Shown here piece after piece: positions 57,540 through 64,000 of a stretch of 64,000 bases of DNA. The DNA is taken from NCBI GenBank assembly GCA_016647705.1, contig CM028335.1:38632712-38696711 (forward strand), given 5' to 3'. Position 1 is the stretch's first letter; the number at the start of each line of letters is the position of its first letter. The notes beneath the pieces were generated by a model. The model ran no database searches and was not told the DNA's origin. It saw only the letters and a program-made list of their open reading frames with translations. The stretch comes from Eucommia ulmoides. Taxonomy: Eukaryota > Streptophyta > Magnoliopsida > Garryales > Eucommiaceae. The translations under genes and the position numbers were made by a program.

Positions 57540-58520
57540 ATATTAAAAAGAAAATATGAAAGCATCCGGAGATATACTACTTGTTGGAGGGAGAAGGCCG
57601 CCAAAGTTGTTCCTAGATTAAGTGTAAAAGCTCAGTTAGCAATATTCAATGCCATTTAGATGCCGTCGTTTTATCAAAGTTTGTCGAGTATAGCGGTAGC
57701 TTCCTTTAGTGACACAATCAACCAAACCTTAATAGTAGAAGAGGGAATAAGGATTGGAAAGGTCAAAGAACCCTCGATTGACTCCACGAAGAAGTTGGCT
57801 CCACCGAAAATGATGGAAAGTGAAGTGGCAATTGTTATGACCCCCCAACAAGATTCTACGAAACAACCCCCAGTTCTCCTCTATCGAAAACTACCCTTAT
57901 CCAAACTGTAACTATTACTACTAAACTGCCAAAACTCAAACTATCTCCAAAATCGATTGTACTCTTACCCAAATCGTCTATATTATCCCCTTTCCCCAGT
58001 TGCCTACCAACATATGTCTCCACCTTACCAAAATTATCCACTACAAAAGTATCTACAAAACTACCCCCGATATCAGGCCCATACCTACCAAACACACTCA
58101 TACCAACCAAACCCAAATCCCCCTACCCCTAATCATAAAAACAAAAAACCAAACCTGAGATCCAATACCATCGAGATTATCTGCCTCGTGCTAATGAGGG
58201 GCGTTTCTAGAACAAAGATGAAGATTTGTTGAATCTCCCAATCTTTCTTACTGAGTTGTTTTGGGATTGTTTAAACAAGGGATGCTAACTCCCTTGCCCT
58301 TATTTAAGTGTAAGACAGGAAGTCAAGCTACATCCTAGAATGTATTCTGTGAATTTCACTTGGGGGCCAAAGGGCAAACAACTAAAAAATGCTTTCAATT
58401 GAAAGACAAGATCCAAGAGTTCATTCAGACGGGAGCTATCACATTTCCCAAGAAGCCTAAGGCTACTACGCCAAATTTCTAGCAGAATCCATTACCAGAG
58501 TATGCCCCCTTAGAAAGTGG
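57540..58520 (+). pseudogene. Degenerate Tat/Ogre-like gag
   Basis: Starting near 57555, the frame reads CWREKAAKVVPRLSVKAQLA, then after a stop IAVASFSDTINQTLIVEEGI and RIGKV. This matches the end of the gag core (WR..A..V.P.L...E......L......FSDLI..GE.IE.GI..GKI). A proline/tyrosine-rich linker follows in another frame (57957-58130). A zinc-knuckle-like segment at 58348-58480 reads CEFHLGAKGQTTKKCFQLKD, then KIQEFIQTGAITFPKKP. The usual second histidine of the knuckle is replaced by glutamine. Several stops and frameshifts make it non-functional. The N-terminal part of gag is not recognisable upstream. Confidence 0.75.
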
Positions 58521-59195
58521 GGATAAATATGATATTTGTTGAAGAAGAGGTTGCCATTATTGATATCGGTGGAATATGTCTGCACCTTGATGTTGTAGGA
58601 GGAGGATTCAAGTAACACCCAGAGAAGGTCTCAACAAAATTAAAAAAGTCCCTGGTGTTGTCTTTCCTAATTCAAGATCTCGTAAAGGCTCTAAACAATT
58701 ACCCTGGAATTACAAAATAGTTGTGAAAAACTAAAATGGAGAAACATAGCTAATCTCAGCTGGAGAAGGTGGAGGGATAACCCGATTAGGAAGAGTATAC
58801 ACCCCACAGGAATTGACCCAGGTCCTTGAGAAAGATCCTAAATGAGCCTTGAAGAAACCCGTGATGGACCAAGAAGCCCATGATTTTTTATGGACAATGA
58901 AGAATTTTGAATATAAATTATGGAGTAATTGAGCAAAGCCCTAGAACATATTTCGATACTATCGTTGTTGTTGTCCTCTGAAAAGTTTGTTACGTTAGTC
59001 GAGCAGATGCTAGGACCGGACACCATTACTTTCACTAAGGTCGACATTGATAAAGATGGTACCAGTCATTACAAGCCCCTAAACATAACAGTGGAAAGTC
59101 ACGGGATGATTATATCTCGGGTATTAATTGATAATGGATCGATATTAAATATTATGCTGATGACAACTGTGCGACGAGGTTTTTACATGCTCGCA
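58521..59195 (+). pseudogene. Tat/Ogre-like aspartic protease fragment
   Basis: The frame from 58929 reads ...DIDKDGTSHYKPLNITVESH, then GMIISRVLIDNGSILNIM. This is the entry to the retroviral-type protease of Tat elements (H...L.I.V......SRVLIDNGSSLNV). The catalytic D-S/T-G triplet appears as DNG, the form I recall for this lineage. The match stops after LNIM, shortly before the B-type LTR interrupts the element. Reverse transcriptase is not in the window. Sequence between gag and protease (58520-58920) is degraded. Confidence 0.7.
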
Positions 59196-60627
59196 TATTG
59201 ACTACTCGCAAGTGCACAAGGTCCAGTTTTAATATAGTGGATTTTAATATCGAATATTGTTCCCACACAGATGGTGTGAATAATTGAATACCACAATATG
59301 CATAGTCTTATATTATCCAGACGGTTCAAGAATTATTTTAAAATTAAACTAATTAAAACTAAATTAAACTACAATTAGTAGGTTAATCCTAACTAGGTTG
59401 ATTAACTAGGGATCTATTTCATTCACTTAATATATGTTTGATTTCATTTAGTTAACAATAACGGAGGTTATGTATCCGACAATCTCGGTTTGTAAACTCA
59501 CTCGCCACCTTTCTCAAGTGTAAGACGAGTGAATTCATGACTTCGCGTCAACGAAGAAGTCCCCCTCAACGTCTTAATGATGCTAGGTCAAGTGAGTCTT
59601 ACCCCAACGTCATCGATTGCACACTTACTAATGCCCCCCCCCCCCCCCCCGGCGGGTCGTTAGATCGTCGTGTTGTATTTACCCTAATCCGAATCCAAGG
59701 TTACCTCTTCCGAGTGTTAAACCCTCTATTCTCAAATCCAACCCTAATACTTTAACAAGCATACTAATATTGTCATAAAATGATAAACACAATCGGAATT
59801 AAAAACAAACAACCGTTAAAGAAACATATATTAAGTCAAACTAGTATTTACACAACTACATCGATCCCTAGATAATATTTATCTAATCTAACATGATCTT
59901 GGCCATTAGAACATTAAACCAAAAGGGATTCATCATCATTAACAATAAAACATTAAGTTACAAAGAGATAAATAAAGAGAGAAATATCAAATCTTAAAGT
60001 GGAGTGATCCACTATCGCCAAAGATTGATCCGCCATTGTTTCCTCTTCTCTGGATGATGAATATCCTCTTTGAGCTCTTCAAGAATAGCTAAGGATCACC
60101 TCCTAAGGGTTATCCAAGAGATTCTTTCACAAGTGGGAGAATGGGTATTTATAGGTACAAGACTTCAAAATATCTAAAAATATCTTCTTTGCTGTGCAGA
60201 GTTGATTGCCGCGGTGGTGGGTATGTCAGCCAACTTTCCAAACTCTCTGATCTTTCACCGCTTAGGCGGTGAGTAAGTCAGTTTAACCTTCGCCGTAGCG
60301 GTGGAGATCAACGTCGCGGCGGTTAAATAACTCCAACTCTTTGCACTTTCACTACCTAGGCTGTGGGACTTGTGTATTTTTAGCACTCCCAGCATTCTTA
60401 CCGCCGCGGCGGTGGCCTTCTCACTGCGGCGATGGGTTTTGTGTTCTTGAAACCTTATTTTTTCATCATTTCTTCACCGTTTTTCCATCATATCACCTGT
60501 TTATAGCTCGTTAACGTCCCTACACCTGATTTAACTAAAAATAAACAAAAACACAATTAAATATTAATAAAACACTCGAAAACTACCAAATTCAGTTTAG
60601 AAGTAGATAGGTATTTTACACCTATTA
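59188..60627 (-). repeat. Element B2 3' LTR
   Basis: From ACTACTCGCAAGTG it is collinear with element B's LTR. It contains a poly-C tract (59636-59651), TATAAATA on the minus strand (60146-60153), and hairpin units at 60205-60440 with mixed CCGCGGCGG and CCTAGG cores. It ends CACCTATTA, a mutated CA end. Confidence 0.8.
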
Positions 60628-60643
60628 AATACCCCCAAACTTG

Positions 60644-62242
60644 AAATTTTGCTAGTTCTCGAGCAAAACACCCTAACACTAAATTAAACTTACTAAACTA
60701 ATTGACTAATTACTTAACTAAAAAATAAATAACTTTAATAACGAAGAAGTATATGTATGCAAGTTCCAAATTCAATCAAAGAAACCAAGTTGGTCCTCCC
60801 TCAACAACCCTCAATCTAATCAAGTTCGGGAAATAATACACACTAAGTGGTGTTCTAGAATTTCAACACTCAATATCAATAAAAACAATTCTAGATTCAT
60901 TTGAAATGTGTGTGTGTGTGAGAGCTCAAATAAATAACTAACGAAACATCGGATTTGATTATTCAGTAGCTAAGCTCATGACTTAAACCTTGAAAGATTC
61001 AGGAAAACCATATGCTTGATTGGGCTCAACTATCCACTAATGTAGGTTCATACATTCTCAGAGATCAATAGGGCTTAGTTTGCTTTAGAGAATGACCAAG
61101 GGTATATCGTAGGAATAGAAAACAGAACATCGCTATAATTCAACGATGTACTAACCGTTGTCGCTATATCATTCTCTCGTAACCCCACACATTTAACATA
61201 CAACCCTGAACCAGAATTTAAGAACGTTGTATTAACTTGTCGAAAGAAATGAAAATAAAAACTATATTCACATAGTTTTTTTTTTGTTTTTTTTTTACAT
61301 AATACACCCCCAATCTTATTCGAATTTGTAAAAATTTAGGGATGTGCAAATAGAACTAAAAGACTGACAAGTGAATACACTAATACCGAACCAATAACAA
61401 TTCGTCCGAAACCCAATCGCTCACTTCAAGTTAGCATTAGTCTATGCTACTTGATTTCACTCAATTTTGAATTTTAGGCTTAGCGACAATAGTTTGGAAA
61501 AATTTAATTGGATAGAGTATTGAAACATGTTCAAAATTGAAAAGTTTAACGGTTTCAACAGGATAACGAGGGATAAAAAATTTCAGGTTAGCTTCAAAAG
61601 GTTCAAGCGAAAAAAGTGAAGGCCTAAATCACGCCTCCGGAATTACCTTACCTAGGATTTCGCCTCAAGCCTACCCCAAATCAAGTTCTAGATTCATTAT
61701 TTCTATCATGAACTTATTACTGAATAATCAACGTCAAATCATTCAAATAAATATACACCGAGTCCATGCAATCGTGCGATTTTAGGATCAAAATAATTTT
61801 TATCTAATCGACATGTTAAGCATGCAAAAGACATTTGAATGGCATTATTCCCGACCTCGATATACAATTAAGAGATAATTTTCATCATCGGGAAACGGTC
61901 CTAGACGAATTAAACAACTCATCAAGCATATATGACTTCACACATAAACAATACTATATTAAATTTAAATACTACATACATACACTAAACTAATCATTTA
62001 ACATGCAAAAACAAAAATTGAAATTAAAACTTAATAACCAATTTTTTTTTTCCATACAAAAAATATTTCTATCATTCTCATCTTTCTTTAATAACACAAA
62101 ACGTGATGTACATTCCCCCCAAACTTAAAAAGAGGCAGTGTCCTACTGACTAAATAGCAAACCCAATAACAGTTTATAGCATTGACAAATAAAATTGGGT
62201 GCTGATACATAACTAGGGGCTAAGATGTAAAAGTTCCACCCC
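60644..62242 (-). other. Element B2 3' non-coding region
   Basis: Collinear with 421-2103 of B and 6901-8612 of A. No ORF. Confidence 0.7.
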
Positions 62243-62420
62243 CTACCATTCGCTGGAAGGAAAGTCATCGCCACCACTATCATGTTTGAATGGAAATTGT
62301 GGCAGTTGCAAGAGGTGCGGTGGCACATGCAGATAAGCACTCATGTCAAAGCCAACGCGCTCGCACATGATCCGGTGGATTTGATCTTGATGTCTCATAC
62401 ATACACCAATCGCAATAGTT
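62243..62420 (-). pseudogene. C-terminal remnant of the family ORF in element B2
   Basis: The frame reads HQDQIHRIMCERVGFDMSAY, then LHVPPHLLQLPQF, and ends GDDFPSSEW at a stop at 62243-62245. It corresponds to the last 50 or so residues of the A and D proteins (QQDRV..., PPHLLQRPHSPS, DDLSSGE). Upstream of about 62420 the frame runs into leader sequence (compare 62500-62550 with 9950-10010), so most of the ORF was deleted. The open frame to 62587 is therefore a fusion of leader and C-terminus. Confidence 0.65.
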
Positions 62421-62855
62421 TCAACAAATTTTTTAAAATATGGCATGCAATTTTGTTTCACACAATTTAACAATCCATAGAAACTTAGTTTGTCACCAAA
62501 AATCAAACCAAAATCCCATAGAAATTGAAAATCACGAAAGTGGGGTTGAAAATTGATTTTTGGTGGATTATTTGAGGTGGAAATCACAAATTTTGTAAAT
62601 GGAAGGATGAATTTGAGGGTTAAAAATGGTTCGGAGGGATGAAAATGGAAAAAAATTGGAGTTTAGATGTGGTTGTGGTGTTTTTGTATAGAGGTATGGT
62701 TTTAATCAATCAAGGGCCTCACCACTGCGACGGTGGAGCGCCTTTTTAGAATTATAAACATTCTGTCATTTCAACGCCTCAGCGGTGGGAACTACTGCCT
62801 CGGCGGTGAAGCGCCTTTTTCAAAAACTTACACTCTGTTGTTTCACCGCTGCGGC
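62421..62855 (-). promoter_or_regulatory. Element B2 leader with hairpin units
   Basis: AT-rich leader followed by hairpin arms at 62712-62855 (CACCACTGCGACGGTGG; CGCCTCAGCGGTGGG / CTGCCTCGGCGGTGAAG). It is interrupted within a hairpin arm by element E. Confidence 0.6.
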
Positions 62856-64000
62856 TGGTAGGGGCGCGTTTGTGCACGCCTACTTACGCTCGCAAGTATA
62901 CGAGGTCTAAAGTTTTAATATAGTGAATCTTTGAAGATCAGATATCGTTCCCACAGAGAAAAATGTGAATAATTGAATTGAATAACGCAATTGACGTAGT
63001 CTCGCGTTATCCTGACGACAAAAGACGTGAATTGAAATTAAACTAAGCTAAGCTACAATTAGTGGGTTAATTCTAACTTGGTTGATTAATTAGGGATTGA
63101 TTTCGTTCACTTAATACATGTTTGATTTCGTTTATCTAACAATAATGGAGTTTAGGTATCCGACAATCTCGGTTCGTAAACTCCTCCGCCACCTCTTCTG
63201 AGTGTAAGACGAGGGAATACGCGACTTCGTGTCGACGAAGAGGTCCCCCTCAATGTCTTAATGACTCTAGGCCACGTGAGTCTTGACCCAATGTCATCGA
63301 TTTCACACTAACTAACGCCCTCCCAGGTCATTAGATCGTAACGATGTGTTTATCCTAGTCCGAATTTAGGGTTACCTCTCCCGAGTGTCAAACCCTTTAT
63401 TCTCAAATCCAACCCTAATACCATTACAAGAATATTAAGATCCTCATCAAATGATAAACACAATAGGATTTAAAACAACAACCATTAAAGAAACGTATAT
63501 TAAACCAAACAAGTATTTACACAACTACACCTTTCCCTAACTAATCTCTAAATTACACTAACATGTTCTTAACCAATACAACATTAAATCAAGAGGAAAT
63601 CATCATCATCAACAATAAACATTAAATACAAATATGGAAACAAGGGAAGAAAATCCAAATCTCAAAGTGGAGTAGTCCACTTTCGCCAAAGAACAATCCT
63701 CCTGAGCTTCCTCTTCTCCGTTGATGAACTTCCTCTTCTAGCTCTTCAAGGATTGGACAAGAACACCTTCTAAACTAATATAATATACTTCCTAAATTAC
63801 CTAAACCAAACTAAGGTGGAAGGAGAGCTCTAAAGAACAACCGGAGACTCCTCTCACGTCTCTCTTTTTGATGTTTGGTGGAGAAACGGGTTAAATAGGT
63901 AAGGTTTGGAAATATCTTCAAAATATCTGAAAATAGATATTTTTGTGCAGAGTGTCACCGGCTAAGCGGTGGTTCACCGCTTAAGCGGTGGACTTAAGTC
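62856..64000 (-). mobile_element. Element E: A-type LTR element, left end only
   Basis: It begins TGGTAGGGGCGCG at 62856 without a PBS to its left, so it is the 3' LTR of an element extending beyond the window. It is collinear with A's LTR from 11575 onward. Hairpin units start at about 63957. The presumed target duplication is GCGGC (62851-62855). Confidence 0.8.

Larger units (their letters stand above)
59188..62855 (-). mobile_element. Element B2: B-type Athila-like element (right part interrupted by E)
   Basis: The 3' LTR is 59188-60627 and the PPT complement 60628-60643. The internal region runs from 60628 to 62855, where element E begins. The 5' LTR and PBS must lie beyond the window. 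It is inserted in the Tat protease remnant. The LTR left boundary, taken as TG at 59188, is approximate; homology with element B starts at 59201. Confidence 0.75.

Noticed and set aside
59636-59651. Poly-C run as a biological signal
   Set aside because: A single homopolymer inside an LTR, absent from sister LTRs and likely slippage or sequencing-prone.

Overview
The window is plant nuclear DNA, most likely from a eudicot, and consists almost entirely of nested retrotransposon sequence. It is AT-rich and full of stop codons. I see no intact host gene, rRNA, tRNA gene or CRISPR array. Every protein-like stretch I could place belongs to a retroelement and is broken. The species cannot be read from the sequence. 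Two large groups of LTR elements explain most of the 64 kb. Group 1 is a family of Athila-like, non-autonomous Ty3/gypsy elements, all on the minus strand. Their LTRs run, read on the plus strand, from TGGTAGG to CACCTATCA. Just left of each 5' LTR is a primer-binding site matching the 3' end of plant tRNA-Asp(GUC), and just right of each 3' LTR is a polypurine tract (plus-strand ATACCCCCAAAC). Group 2 consists of Tat/Ogre-like Ty3/gypsy elements, mostly on the plus strand, with LTRs of 2.5-3 kb, degenerate gag and protease, and tandem-repeat arrays before the 3' LTR. Group 1 elements were inserted into Group 2 elements. Layout: 1-13102 is element A, whose left LTR is split by element B (419-6039). 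A sits in a Tat LTR that is also split by element C (13402-18085, TSD TATAG). 18.7-20.1 kb is a minisatellite. 20.15-25.35 kb holds two Tat LTR copies, followed by a PBS, leader and decayed gag to 28.4 kb. 28.6-31.0 kb is AT-rich, with a long inverted repeat and a Helitron-type 3' end. 31.0-37.1 kb is a patchwork of minus-strand remnants: a Copia-like PBS, gypsy gag, and Tat LTR and gag pieces. 37.1-43 kb is a Tat LTR interrupted by a probable solo LTR (TSD CATTT), then a leader. 43.7-44.1 kb is a second tandem array. 44.45-59.2 kb is a third Tat element with gag and protease remnants, interrupted by the chimeric element D (44989-55548, TSD GCATC). From about 59.2 kb a B-type element (B2) follows, itself split by element E, which begins at 62856 and leaves the window. 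The most unusual feature is a family of GC-rich, paired-palindrome hairpin arrays (CCGCCTAGGCGG-type arms). They occur at two fixed places in the Group 1 elements: in the LTR just upstream of the TATA box, and in the transcribed leader between PBS and ORF. Paired arms covary, including G-U-type pairs, and element C keeps the same architecture with a different core sequence. A and D also share a 379-codon ORF of exactly equal length, resembling the 'putative plant transposon protein' domain family. It is inactivated in each copy only by transition-type nonsense mutations. Homology calls come from reading the sequence and recalling families; no database search was run.
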